DNA of 64,000 nt, taken from assembly GCA_903881425.1 (NCBI GenBank), contig CAIRTF010000065.1:24374-88373 (forward strand), written 5' to 3'. The notes under the pieces were generated by a model. That model ran no database searches and had not been told where the DNA came from. It saw only the letters and a program-made list of their open reading frames with translations. This DNA is from an uncultured Chitinophagaceae bacterium. Lineage in GTDB: Bacteria > Bacteroidota > Bacteroidia > Chitinophagales > Chitinophagaceae. Below, in pieces: positions 9,965 to 19,420 of this stretch; position 1 is the first letter of the stretch; every line of letters begins with the position of its first letter. A program made the translations under genes and the position numbers.

Positions 9965-10051
9965 ATAAAAAGTATGATGATTAATGCATTAAAAGTAAGC
10001 TGCATTTGTTGAGGGACAAAAACAATTTTGTTAAATCGATGCGTATATAAA

Positions 10052-10080
10052 AAAAGGAAGTATCAGCGATACTTCCTTTT
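10052..10080 (-). terminator. Terminator of the RND/YncE operon
   Basis: The 13-bp inverted repeat built around GGAAGTATC / GATACTTCC (10052-10064 and 10068-10080, loop AGC) has flanking A/T runs. It lies about 20 bp after the stop of the YncE-like gene on the minus strand, upstream of the M1 peptidase. Confidence 0.85.
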
Positions 10081-10101
10081 CCTTATTATTTAAAGAGAAA
10101 T

Positions 10102-11115
10102 TTATTTTTCCATTACAATCACTTGAAAACTTCCCGCAATCATTTTGGGCCTTCCTGTTTGTCCGGCAGCTTGTGGTTCATAATCTGCAGTTGGTAAATA
10201 AGCTTTGTGTGTGCTTTCATCAACACAAATAGTTCTGGCACCTTTTTTTGTAGCGGCATTATCAATTACTTTAAAATCATTTGCACTGTTTTCTTTAATA
10301 ACGGTCATGGTAGCCGAACCGCCATTTGAAGTTAAAATCAATTTAGTGCTATTGTCAAATGCAACGCCATCGCAGCCATCACCAATTGGTAAAGTAGTAA
10401 CTATTTTTCCGTTAGTGGCATCCATTACTACCAATTGTTTTTCGCAACCGGCAAATAATCTTTTTGTTTTCACATCAATTTCTAAACCGGTTGGAGATTC
10501 TCCGCCATTCAATGACCAATGTCCGATTACCTCATTCTTATTAATATCAATGGCCACAATTTCATTTTTATCTTCAATATTCACGAAAACTTTTCCTGCT
10601 TGATCACTTACTGCTGTTTCAGGTTTTCCGCCAACCGGAATAGTTGCAACTACTTTATCGGTTGTTGCATCAATAATAGTTAAGTCTTTACTTCTTCCGT
10701 TACAGGTGATGATTCTTTTAGAATAAGGATCATAAAATATAGCATCCGGATTTTCTCCTGTTGCTATTTGTGAGATAACAGCATTTGTTTTGAGATCAAA
10801 AACAGTCACATTATTAATTCTACCATTGCTGGTATAACCTTTATTTATGTCATTAATAAATGCAATACCATGCACACCTGTTGTGTTTGGGATAACACCC
10901 AATGAATCACCTGTAGTTTTATCTAAAATATTTACCTGACTACCATGTGATAAATATAATTTGTTTGATTTAGGATTAACAGTGATATAATCCCAATTAC
11001 CCGGACTGGCAATGTGAAATGTTTTAGTGAGTTTATAACCACTTTGTGCAGTTGCATTATTTACGCAGGTAAATAATGATGCAATGATGAAGAAAGAAAA
11101 AATGGATTGTTTCAT
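10102..11115 (-). CDS. Secreted YncE-family beta-propeller protein
   Basis: 337 residues with a signal peptide (MKQSIFSFFIIASLF, cleavage near NATAQ) and a repeated strand pattern typical of YncE/40-residue YVTN propellers. Examples are VTVFDLKTNAVISQIATGENP, LTIIDATTDKVVATIPVGGKP and LVVMDATNGKIVTTLPIGDG, spaced about 40-45 residues. The fold usually acts as a binding scaffold; no catalytic residues are evident. The start at 11115 gives a proper signal peptide; an in-frame ATG at 11199 would overlap the upstream gene. It lies 10 bp after the PepSY-like gene and is the last gene of the efflux operon. Confidence 0.85.
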   Translation of the reverse strand: MKQSIFSFFIIASLFTCVNNATAQSGYKLTKTFHIASPGNWDYITVNPKSNKLYLSHGSQVNILDKTTGDSLGVIPNTTGVHGIAFINDINKGYTSNGRINNVTVFDLKTNAVISQIATGENPDAIFYDPYSKRIITCNGRSKDLTIIDATTDKVVATIPVGGKPETAVSDQAGKVFVNIEDKNEIVAIDINKNEVIGHWSLNGGESPTGLEIDVKTKRLFAGCEKQLVVMDATNGKIVTTLPIGDGCDGVAFDNSTKLILTSNGGSATMTVIKENSANDFKVIDNAATKKGARTICVDESTHKAYLPTADYEPQAAGQTGRPKMIAGSFQVIVMEK

Positions 11116-11125
11116 ATTATTTGTT

Positions 11126-11545
11126 TTAGTCTTTTGCTTCTTTAATAAATTTTCCTGATGCATCGAATAAGAGATCTTTTCCTTTGATGCCAATTTCATA
11201 ATTCACTTCTCCGCTTGCTTTGGTAATTTTTGCTGTTTCTTTAATGGTTACATTTTTATAATGTTCATTAAAGTATGGCATTATGGGCGAAGGTAATTCA
11301 GTTGCTGCAATTGTTTGTTCTGTTTCTTTTAGGTTTCCTTTAGTGTCATAAATCGCAGACATTTTTTTTCCAGCTGAAACAAAATCAACCTCATAATCAG
11401 CACCTTCTTTATCCCATTTTACATTGGTAGCTGTTGGAAATGCTTTTGCGAAAGCTGTTTTAGCTGCATCAGAAATCTTTGATTTTTGCTGAGCATTTAC
11501 TGTTATGGTAAATAATAAGCAGCAAGCGAGCATTAATTTTTTCAT
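11126..11545 (-). CDS. PepSY-like (BLIP-like) periplasmic protein
   Basis: A 139-residue exported protein with a signal peptide ending at VNAQ. Two repeats follow, each of a PepSY-like module: FPTATNVKWDKEGADYEVDF at about residues 37-56, with a second unit around residues 80-135 (KEAKITKASGEVNYEIGIKG-like). This resembles the putative beta-lactamase-inhibitor-like PepSY-like family common in Bacteroidota. Function is unknown, but such proteins often sit with two-component systems. Here it lies 64 bp after the RND pump gene and 10 bp before the propeller gene, in the operon headed by a histidine kinase pair. Confidence 0.8.
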   Translation of the reverse strand: MKKLMLACCLLFTITVNAQQKSKISDAAKTAFAKAFPTATNVKWDKEGADYEVDFVSAGKKMSAIYDTKGNLKETEQTIAATELPSPIMPYFNEHYKNVTIKETAKITKASGEVNYEIGIKGKDLLFDASGKFIKEAKD

Positions 11546-11609
11546 AATTTTTTTTAAAAGAGTAAATAATAACCAAACCTATATACTCATTTTGTAGCAA
11601 TTCTGAAGA

Positions 11610-14600
11610 TTATAAATTAGGTGTTTTGTATTTAAATAATAACCTGATTAAACTTGGTAATACAATTAATAATAATGGCATGGCAATGATAAAACCACCA
11701 ATCACTGCAATAGCCAATGGCTGATGCAATTGAGCACCGGTGCCCATTCCCAATGCAATTGGCATCAATGCAATAATTGCTCCCAATGCAGTCATCAATT
11801 TCGGACGTAATCTTGTGGAGATGGAATAAATAATTGCATCATCCACATCTTTAGAAATTCTCCATGATTCTCTGAATTGTAAAAAAGTAAAGATGGCGTT
11901 CTCGCCTATGATGCCAACTATCATAATTAATCCTGTATAACTACCCACATTCAATGGGGTGTGTGTAAGATACAATCCTAAATAACTTCCGCTGATGCCT
12001 AATAATGCAATTAATAAGATGGTAATGGCCACACGAAAATGTTTAAATAAAAATAATATCACGCCAAACACCAGTAAGCTTGCGGTAATTAATATCACCA
12101 ACAATTCTTTAAACGATTGTTGTTGATCGGCATAGGCACCACCATACACCACAGCATAACCTTCGGGTAAATTTATTTTGGATGACACTTCCTGTTGAAT
12201 ATCGCGAATGACACTTCCCAAATCTCTGCCTTCCAATCTTGCAGACACCACACCCATTGATTGTAAATTTTCTCTTTGAATTTCTGCATCACCCGAATTA
12301 ATCTGCACATTGGCTAACTGATTAATGGGTTTTAATTTTCCATTTGGTAAAAAGATCATCGTTTTATTGATATCATTTACGCTTAATGTTTTGTTGCCCG
12401 GATACACCATGCGCAAATTGCTGAACTGTTCTTTGTCATACACGCTTCCAACCACATTTCCTTCTAAGGATGTTTGTAGTTGATTTTGTAAATTCATTGG
12501 GGTAATTCCATATTGTGCCAATATTGAATTATTAGGCTCGATATTAATTGAAGGACCTGCAATAACAATTCCATCAAAGACATCTGCTGTTCCTTCTACT
12601 TTTGAAACCAATGCAGCTACCTGTTTGGAAAGGGCTTGTAATTTACTTTGATCATTACCAAAAATCTTTACTTCAATCGGTTGAACAGAGGTCATTAAGT
12701 CTCCTAACATATCACCGATCACCTGACCGAAATCTATACGCAGCGAGGGTTGTGTGGCTTCTACTTTTTTACGAATATCACTGATCACTTCTTCGGTTGA
12801 TTTTTCTCTGCTCTTTTTTAATTGAATTAAATAATCACCGCGGTTGGGTTCTGTTATAAAAAATCCCATTTGTGTTCCTGTTCTTCTGCTATAAGCTTCT
12901 ATCTCAGGGACCCGCACTAAAATTTTTTCTACTTCACGCAACATTCTGTCTGTTTCTTCCAATGATGTTCCTGGCGGAGAATTATAATCGAATACAATAC
13001 TTCCTTCATCCATCTCCGGTAAAAAACCTGTTTCTAATCTTGGATAGATATAATACACAGCATATGCCAATGCGAGAATGATGATTAAACTGATATATGG
13101 TTTACGAATAAAGAATCCCACCCATTTTTGATTTTTTATCGGATGCGACTTTATTTTTTTTGTACCTGGCTCATTTGGTTTTTTAGAAAGCAATAAATAG
13201 ATAACCGGTAAAATGATCCATGTTACCAGGAAGGAACAAACCAATGTAATGATCATCGTATTCGTCATTACTTTAAAGTATGCACCGGCTACGCCACTCA
13301 TTAAAAAGAAAGGAAGAAAAATAACAATGGTACTTAATGATGAACCAATCATTGCCGGCAACAAATACTTAATGGCTTTTTGAATAAGTACAGTTGTTGG
13401 TTCTTCAGGATGCTCTTCATGTGTTCGATAAATTTGTTCTACTACCACAATGGCATCATCAATGATCAATCCAATCGCTGCTGCAATAGCACCCAATGTC
13501 ATGATATTAAAGGTTTGACCAATTGCAAACAAACAAATCAATGTTAAACAAAGAATAACAGGAATGGTGATTAATATAACCGTGCTTGCTTTAAACGAAC
13601 GAAGAAAAATAATTGCAACAAAAATGGCCAATGCCAACCCAATCCATAAACTATCCGTTACACTTTTTACAGAATCTTTTACAAAATCTGCTTGTTCATA
13701 AAACGGATTGATCACTACATCTTTCGGAATGATCTTTTTTAACTCCTGCAACTTTGCATCCATTTGATCACTTAATGCAACTAAGTTGGCATTCGGTTGT
13801 TTAATCACTGCCAATAAAATTCCTTCATGTCCGTTTGCATTTATTTTTATGTATTCTTTTGCTTCCTGAATTTGTACATCTGCAATATCTTTCAACAACA
13901 CAATTCTTTTACCATCATTCTTAATAACAATATTTTGTAATTGTTCTTTTGAACTTACCTGAGCATCCGTTACGGTTAAATATAATAAACGATAATCTGC
14001 CAGGTATCCATTCGATTTTACAAAATTGGTTTGTGATAAAGCAGTGTTTACATTATCCGGTGTAATGCCCAGTGTGCTTAGCTTTTGCACGTTCAATACC
14101 ATCCAGTATTCTTTATTTTTTCCGCCGATCACCCTTATTTCCGAAACACCTTCAACCTGCGATAAAAATGGTTTGATGGTATACATCGCCAATAATTTCA
14201 TTTCTATCGGCGAACGTGTTTTGCTCTCTAATGAATAACCGGTGATAGGAAGAATGGATGGGTTCATTCTCTCCACCGTAATATTTATATCAGGCGGTAA
14301 CACATTTCTGATCTCATTAATCTTCGATTCAATTCTTTGCTGACTGATATCAATATTTGCATTCCAATCCATGAAAGCAGAAATTTCACAACTTCCTCTG
14401 CTTGTGGTGCTGCGAATCATTTTTAAATCAGGAACTTTCTTCACTGCATTTTCTAATTCACGCGTTACCGTGATCATCATTTTTTTTACAGGTTGCTGAC
14501 CTGCATCTGCAATGATCTTTATTTTAGGAAAAGTTATTTCTGGAAATAAAGATGTTTGCAGTTTACTATACGTAAACAATCCGCCCATGATGATGATCAC

Positions 14601-14648
14601 CACCAACACAGTCACCGGATTTTTATATGTTGTAAAGAAGTTCTTCAT
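11610..14648 (-). CDS. RND efflux pump, inner-membrane permease
   Basis: The 1012-residue RND transporter has the usual plan: one N-terminal span, a large periplasmic loop, six spans, a second large loop and five final spans. The proton relay is visible in span 4 as GLIIDDAIVVVE, with the adjacent Asp pair of the AcrB type. RLRPKLMTALGAIIALMP lies at the span 10-11 region. The Asp pair favours a drug/organic-solute pump (HAE-like) over a heavy-metal one, but this is an inference. It forms a tripartite pump with the adaptor and TolC genes directly upstream in the same operon. Confidence 0.95.
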   Translation of the reverse strand: MKNFFTTYKNPVTVLVVIIIMGGLFTYSKLQTSLFPEITFPKIKIIADAGQQPVKKMMITVTRELENAVKKVPDLKMIRSTTSRGSCEISAFMDWNANIDISQQRIESKINEIRNVLPPDINITVERMNPSILPITGYSLESKTRSPIEMKLLAMYTIKPFLSQVEGVSEIRVIGGKNKEYWMVLNVQKLSTLGITPDNVNTALSQTNFVKSNGYLADYRLLYLTVTDAQVSSKEQLQNIVIKNDGKRIVLLKDIADVQIQEAKEYIKINANGHEGILLAVIKQPNANLVALSDQMDAKLQELKKIIPKDVVINPFYEQADFVKDSVKSVTDSLWIGLALAIFVAIIFLRSFKASTVILITIPVILCLTLICLFAIGQTFNIMTLGAIAAAIGLIIDDAIVVVEQIYRTHEEHPEEPTTVLIQKAIKYLLPAMIGSSLSTIVIFLPFFLMSGVAGAYFKVMTNTMIITLVCSFLVTWIILPVIYLLLSKKPNEPGTKKIKSHPIKNQKWVGFFIRKPYISLIIILALAYAVYYIYPRLETGFLPEMDEGSIVFDYNSPPGTSLEETDRMLREVEKILVRVPEIEAYSRRTGTQMGFFITEPNRGDYLIQLKKSREKSTEEVISDIRKKVEATQPSLRIDFGQVIGDMLGDLMTSVQPIEVKIFGNDQSKLQALSKQVAALVSKVEGTADVFDGIVIAGPSINIEPNNSILAQYGITPMNLQNQLQTSLEGNVVGSVYDKEQFSNLRMVYPGNKTLSVNDINKTMIFLPNGKLKPINQLANVQINSGDAEIQRENLQSMGVVSARLEGRDLGSVIRDIQQEVSSKINLPEGYAVVYGGAYADQQQSFKELLVILITASLLVFGVILFLFKHFRVAITILLIALLGISGSYLGLYLTHTPLNVGSYTGLIMIVGIIGENAIFTFLQFRESWRISKDVDDAIIYSISTRLRPKLMTALGAIIALMPIALGMGTGAQLHQPLAIAVIGGFIIAMPLLLIVLPSLIRLLFKYKTPNL

Positions 14649-14695
14649 CTAAAATATTTTTATTACTCGGATTAAAGCGAATGACACAAATTGAG

Positions 14696-15640
14696 TTATG
14701 GTTTTACAATAGTCACTTTAGCTGTATCACTTAATCCGTAATTGCCGGTTAATAAAATTTTATCGGTTATTTTTAATGCAGGTGATAGAATCTCCACCGA
14801 TGTATTTGTTTCCAAACCCTTTACCACATTCAATTTTACAGCAGTAACACTATCCATCATTTTCATGATCCAGAATTCTGTTTGTGTTTCATTGCTCAAC
14901 ACCGCCTCTTTTGGTAGGGATATTGTATTGCTTTTATCTTTCTTTATTAAACTCACCTTAGCAATTAAGTTTTCGGGAATTTGCTTATCTGTATTTACTT
15001 TAATAACATAACTCTGTGTTTGAGAAACAGCATCAACAGTAGGCAATGCATTCTCAACAATGCCTTCTAAAATATTTCCATCGGGTAATCTTAATTGTAA
15101 TTGACGATTATTCGGCAAGAATGGTTTTAACTCATAAGGAAGATCCAATAAAAACACAAAACTTTTTGTATCGGTGATGGTTGCTAATTGTTCGCCATCC
15201 TGCACATAATCTCCCGCCCGATAATTTAATTGTGTGATATAACCGGTACCCGGAGATTTAATATGTATCACGCCATCAAAATGCAAACTGGTATCAATGG
15301 CATTGATTGTATTACCCAAGCTTTGCGATTCTTTTGTTTTGATCACAAATAATTCTTCTCCTTTTGTAACAAATTTTCCCAATTGTGCATTGGCTATTTG
15401 TAAATAACCATTGGCATTTGCTTTTACAAAAGTTTTTAACAAAAAAGCTGATACTGCATTCAACTCAACTGCATCAGTCATGTTGCCATGCTGCGGAGAA
15501 GTAAGTGTAACGGGCGTTCCAACAATCTCTGTCTTTTCTTCAACAGGTTCTTTAGCCGGTGCTTTATCTCCCTGTTTGCAGGAAGTGATCAATAAAAACA
15601 ACAAACAAAAGTTGGCGTATGATCGAATGTCTTTTATCAT
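14696..15640 (-). CDS. RND efflux periplasmic adaptor (membrane fusion protein, lipoprotein)
   Basis: 314 residues starting with a signal sequence that ends in a lipobox-like LLITSC, so it is likely anchored as a lipoprotein. A biotinyl-lipoyl-like half-motif (ANGYLQIANAQLGKFVTKGEELFVI) and its partner (SPGTGYITQLNYRAGDYVQDGEQLATI) follow, then beta-barrel and membrane-proximal regions. The hairpin between the lipoyl halves is very short, unlike AcrA. It couples the RND pump to the TolC channel. The TolC gene ends 5 bp before its start, and the RND gene begins 47 bp after its end. Confidence 0.92.
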   Translation of the reverse strand: MIKDIRSYANFCLLFLLITSCKQGDKAPAKEPVEEKTEIVGTPVTLTSPQHGNMTDAVELNAVSAFLLKTFVKANANGYLQIANAQLGKFVTKGEELFVIKTKESQSLGNTINAIDTSLHFDGVIHIKSPGTGYITQLNYRAGDYVQDGEQLATITDTKSFVFLLDLPYELKPFLPNNRQLQLRLPDGNILEGIVENALPTVDAVSQTQSYVIKVNTDKQIPENLIAKVSLIKKDKSNTISLPKEAVLSNETQTEFWIMKMMDSVTAVKLNVVKGLETNTSVEILSPALKITDKILLTGNYGLSDTAKVTIVKP

Positions 15641-15645
15641 AAAAT

Positions 15646-16887
15646 TTATTTTCTGTTCCAGTAATTGATTTGATTAATGATCTGATATTTATTGATATTA
15701 TTTTGTGTGATGATATTTTTGGCATTTAAATAATTACCGATTGCTAAAATATAATCGGGCATATGCACATCTCCGGTTTCCAATAATTTTCTATTCGCAT
15801 CTATCAGCGCTTCGATATATTTAAATTGACTTGTTGCCTGATTGATAATTTCCTGAACCGAATTTAACTGTTGAAACAATTGTGCGATCTGTTGTTGATA
15901 CTGTGTTTTAAAATAATCACGATAGGTTTGTCTTGTTTGTTCTGCAATAGATAATTTATTGTATTGCATTTTCTTTTGTTTACCATCGTAAATAGGAACC
16001 GTAACCGTTACACCGGCACTCACACCAAAATTTTTATAAGCCTGTTCTGCAAATGAACTTAAGTAACCGCCATCGGCATATAAATTTACTTTGGGTTTAT
16101 AATTAAAATCGATCTGTGTAATATTATTTTTGATCTTCAAACTATCAATATTGAATTGCTGATAAAAAACAGAACTCTCTGCATCGGGCAATACTTCCAC
16201 CTGTAATGCAGGCAGAGCAATGGTTGTATAAGAAGTGTCTTTAATGCCACATAAATAATTTAATGCAGCTAAATCGGTTTTATATTGAATACGATATTGT
16301 GTGATGGTCAACTCCTGTTGCTGCATGGTTACTAAAAAACTTAAATAATCTGTTTGACGATATACCGATTTTTCGGTGAGTTGTTTTAAAATGGCTTCTT
16401 CCTTTTTTAATAATTTCAATACATCCTGATTGAATTGATATTGTTGCCAGTTTCCATAAGCAGTAATGTATTGCGCAGTAATCGATCTTTTTAAATCTTG
16501 TTCCGAGATCTTTCCTGAAATGGAAATTGATTCATTCAATAAACGAATGGCTTCTGTTTGATTGGATAAATTTTCTTTGCTTACTAATTTTTGCGTGGCC
16601 ACTACTAACGGACTAAAATTAGTTCCATTGGTAATTGCACCATCATATCCCCAACCTTTAATGGTTGGGGCATAAGTAAATGTTCCTACACCATTTACCT
16701 GCGGTTTATATCCTGCAAGCAATCGCATACTGTCTATTAAGTTGGATAATTTTTGATTATTATAATCTTTTAATAAAGGGCTATTACTCATTCCTGTTTT
16801 GATATAATAATCCATATTCTTTTCCTGTGCAGCAACAGGAATGGAAAGAATGCATAAAAATATACCGCTCAAAAAAATGCTTCTCAT
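15646..16887 (-). CDS. TolC-family outer membrane efflux protein
   Basis: 413 residues with a signal peptide (cleavage near PVAAQ) and the two-fold coiled-coil/strand repeat of outer-membrane efflux proteins. Long Gln-rich helices occur around residues 150-210 and 330-400 (TQYQQQIAQLFQQLNSVQEI). It supplies the outer-membrane exit duct for the RND pump encoded just downstream. It starts 3 bp after the histidine kinase stop, so regulator and pump genes are part of one transcript. Confidence 0.9.
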   Translation of the reverse strand: MRSIFLSGIFLCILSIPVAAQEKNMDYYIKTGMSNSPLLKDYNNQKLSNLIDSMRLLAGYKPQVNGVGTFTYAPTIKGWGYDGAITNGTNFSPLVVATQKLVSKENLSNQTEAIRLLNESISISGKISEQDLKRSITAQYITAYGNWQQYQFNQDVLKLLKKEEAILKQLTEKSVYRQTDYLSFLVTMQQQELTITQYRIQYKTDLAALNYLCGIKDTSYTTIALPALQVEVLPDAESSVFYQQFNIDSLKIKNNITQIDFNYKPKVNLYADGGYLSSFAEQAYKNFGVSAGVTVTVPIYDGKQKKMQYNKLSIAEQTRQTYRDYFKTQYQQQIAQLFQQLNSVQEIINQATSQFKYIEALIDANRKLLETGDVHMPDYILAIGNYLNAKNIITQNNINKYQIINQINYWNRK

Positions 16888-16890
16888 TCT

Positions 16891-18150
16891 TTATTGTTTA
16901 AAATAAATGGTAAAAATGTGATAATTGTTGTGAAATAAATATTGCACATCAAAACCTGCCATCTTGCCTATTTCTTTTACAATGGCAAGCCCTAATCCTG
17001 TACCCTCTTGGTTTTGCTGCGCTTTATAAAAACGTTGAAATATTTTTTCAACATCTAAACTGTTTTCGGTTGCAGTGTTTCGTACAATTAATTTTTCTTT
17101 ATCTAATTCAATATTCACTACTCCGTTTTCCGGTGTGTAACGAATGGTATTACTCAATAAATTATTGATGAGTATCTCTGCCAATTGTTGATGAAATGGC
17201 AATGTGATGAATTGAATATCTTGTATAACAGTTAAATGTTTCGATTCAAATAATTCTTTCTTCTCTTCTATCTTCTGTAAAAGTAAAGTTCCCAGCGCTA
17301 CTTTTTCATCAAATGTAAAATGCGTATTTTCTATTTTGGTTAATAACAACAATGATTGATGTAAGCGTGATAATTTTTGAATACCTTCTTCAATACCCAT
17401 GATCTGTTTCATTGCTTCTTCACTTACATTTTGCTGTTGTAACAACATTTCTGTTTTTGAACGAATGACCGCTAAGGGTGTTTGCATTTCATGCGATGCG
17501 TTCTCTGTAAAGGCTTTCAGGGCTTGATAATCCTGATGGATGCTTTGTGTCATCGCGTTTAAACTTTCATTCAGCAAATTAAATTCATCGGTATTTTCTT
17601 TCGGTAAATGCAATGATTGACGGTTATTTAAATGATATTCTTTTACACGGTTGATAGAAAGATAGAATGGTTGCCACAGGCGATGGATGACATTTCTGTT
17701 GATGAGAAAATTTAATAATAATATCAAAGCGATCATACCAATAGTTACTAAAATAATCAATTGTAAAAGATCTTCTGTTTCTGCTTTTGATTTATTGACT
17801 GTTATTAAAAAATACTCTCCCGAAACCTTAACGGTGAAAAGCAATTGTTCAACCGGTTCGGTCTCTTTTTCCTTTTCGTTGTAAATATTGATGTCGTTAA
17901 ACCTGGGCTTAGCTAATACAGCTGTTGATTTTTCGATAGTAACCCATTGATGCCTTGTATTTTGAATTTCAGGTAAACTATTGTGTTGCTCAACATAATG
18001 AATGATCTCAAATTGTTCAGATCGTAATGTTTCTTTTAGCTGTCTCGTTAACACATAATTCAATACAAAATAAAAAGCAACGCTGCCCAACACAAATGTG
18101 AAGATGGTAACAGTGATATTGATGCGATTGTATTTTGCAAATAATTTCAT
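16891..18150 (-). CDS. Sensor histidine kinase
   Basis: The 419-residue class I kinase has two membrane spans (about 12-34 and 129-151) around a ~95-residue periplasmic sensor. A HAMP-like linker and a HisKA domain follow, with the phosphorylated H220 in ASHEMQTPLAVIRSK. The HATPase domain has NNLLSNTIRYTPENG and GTGLGLAIVKEIG. It phosphorylates the response regulator encoded immediately upstream. The two genes overlap by 4 bp (ATGA at 18147-18150). The signal is unknown; the downstream efflux genes suggest an envelope-stress or toxic-compound stimulus. Confidence 0.93.
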   Translation of the reverse strand: MKLFAKYNRINITVTIFTFVLGSVAFYFVLNYVLTRQLKETLRSEQFEIIHYVEQHNSLPEIQNTRHQWVTIEKSTAVLAKPRFNDINIYNEKEKETEPVEQLLFTVKVSGEYFLITVNKSKAETEDLLQLIILVTIGMIALILLLNFLINRNVIHRLWQPFYLSINRVKEYHLNNRQSLHLPKENTDEFNLLNESLNAMTQSIHQDYQALKAFTENASHEMQTPLAVIRSKTEMLLQQQNVSEEAMKQIMGIEEGIQKLSRLHQSLLLLTKIENTHFTFDEKVALGTLLLQKIEEKKELFESKHLTVIQDIQFITLPFHQQLAEILINNLLSNTIRYTPENGVVNIELDKEKLIVRNTATENSLDVEKIFQRFYKAQQNQEGTGLGLAIVKEIGKMAGFDVQYLFHNNYHIFTIYFKQ

Positions 18151-18824
18151 GATAACATCATTTTATAACCCTCTCTGTACATGGATTTGATGCAATCATC
18201 ACCACCCACAGCAATAATTTTTTTTCTCAGGTTTTTAATATGCGTGTATAAAAAATCATAATTATCTGCATAGTCCATATCATCTCCCCACAAATGTTGG
18301 GCAATGGCATTTTTAGACAACACTCTGTTTTTATTGATGATAAAAAACAACAACAATTGATATTCTTTTTGTGTAAGATCTAACAGCCGGTTATTTACTT
18401 TCACTGATTTGGCAATGGTATCAATTGAAAAAAAATCATATTGTAAAACAGATTGTCCGTTGAATTGTTTTCTACGGATGATGGCTGCGATGCGTACACT
18501 CAATTCCGATAAATGAAAGGGCTTGGTTAAATAATCATCAGCACCCAATGCAATACCGTTGATCTTATCTTCCAATGCATTCTTTGCAGAGACAATGATT
18601 ACACCATCTGTTTTTTTATTGTCTTTTAAATATTGAAGAATTTGTAATCCAGAACCACCGGGTAACATGATGTCTAATACGATGCAATCATAATCGAAGA
18701 GTTCTATTTTTTCAACAGCTTCGTTGAAATCTGTTGCCGATTCGCATAAATAACCCGAAGCTGATAAATATTCTATCAGACTTTCTTTTAAAGCCAATTC
18801 ATCTTCAACGATCAAAAGTTTCAC
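18147..18824 (-). CDS. OmpR/PhoB-family response regulator
   Basis: 225 residues: a receiver domain with acidic residues E7/D8, phosphoacceptor D51 (VLDIMLPGGSG) and K101 (YLTKPF), then a winged-helix Trans_reg_C domain. The second domain contains LTQKEYQLLLFF and the recognition-helix region YTHIKNLRKKI. It is the first gene of the minus-strand operon and probably autoregulates it together with the efflux genes. The start is the ATG at 18824; about 320 bp of non-coding sequence lie upstream. Confidence 0.94.
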   Translation of the reverse strand: MKLLIVEDELALKESLIEYLSASGYLCESATDFNEAVEKIELFDYDCIVLDIMLPGGSGLQILQYLKDNKKTDGVIIVSAKNALEDKINGIALGADDYLTKPFHLSELSVRIAAIIRRKQFNGQSVLQYDFFSIDTIAKSVKVNNRLLDLTQKEYQLLLFFIINKNRVLSKNAIAQHLWGDDMDYADNYDFLYTHIKNLRKKIIAVGGDDCIKSMYREGYKMMLS

Positions 18825-19148
18825 AATGGTTATTTATACAGCAAAATAGAACATTAATTCTGGAGAAAAACTGAGTCACCCGAAAGATTATGGAGGATGT
18901 CCATGATCGAATAGCAGTTTCGGCCTTACCCGGGTATTATTTCCTTATTACCATCTTGCTGTTTTCTTCGTGTGTTCTTCGGAAGGTCTCGAACAAATCA
19001 GCAATCAGGTAATAAGAAGGTACGAAGGAATTACGAAGAAATCCCATTAGAAATGATAGATTCTCATCCTGAATAAGCGTTGGCTTTTATGCAATAAAAC
19101 GGATAGTTACCTATTTATAATTGTGCAATTCAGGGGAGAAGGATTATT
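18825..19148. other. Non-coding stretch upstream of the two-component operon
   Basis: No credible reading frame was found in this 324-bp interval. It must hold the promoter of the response regulator operon near its left end. The part from about 18895 to 19085 has a different composition (richer in GC) from the flanks and contains the inverted repeat listed separately. Confidence 0.6.
18944..19016. repeat. Imperfect inverted repeat, 18-nt arms
   Basis: The left arm CTTATTACCATCTTGCTG (18944-18961) pairs with the right arm CAGCAATCAGGTAATAAG (18999-19016) at 15 of 18 positions, separated by 37 nt. There is no T run after it, so it does not look like a terminator. It could be a degenerate mobile-element end or a structured RNA. 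Confidence 0.5.
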
Positions 19149-19406
19149 TTGTTGGATGAAACAAAAATCAATCCCCACATTGATACTGTTTTGCCTGCTT
19201 TTATTGTTGCTGCAGAAGATGATAGTACAGTGTTGATTGGTAATAGTATAGCATACTTTAATGCATTGATTACAAAAAGAGTAAAAGCACAATTACATAT
19301 TTATCAGGTGGGTGGGCATGGTTTTGCATTGCATAATAAGTTGGAAGATGAGTATTGGTTACCGGAAGCAATTAAATGGATGCGCTTCAATCAATTTTTA
19401 AAATAA
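19149..19406 (+). pseudogene. C-terminal fragment of an alpha/beta hydrolase (BD-FAE/acetyl-esterase type)
   Basis: About 85 codons match only the end of esterase/dienelactone-hydrolase-like proteins. They contain the catalytic Asp region (PAFIVAAEDDSTV) and the catalytic His region (YQVGGHGFALHNK), then a tail in which WMRFN is typical of the C-terminal helix. The nucleophile elbow GxSxG and the entire N-terminal two-thirds are missing. No ATG is available at the start; a TTG at 19149 is the only option and an in-frame stop lies a little upstream. This is best read as a gene remnant left by a deletion or rearrangement. The dctA-like gene begins 14 bp downstream. Confidence 0.75.
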
Positions 19407-19420
19407 GTAGGATTTATATT

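Noticed and set aside
19107..19292. Minus-strand 61-codon frame with several cysteines
   Set aside because: It is the antisense of the esterase remnant, which has recognisable Asp and His motifs in the plus frame.
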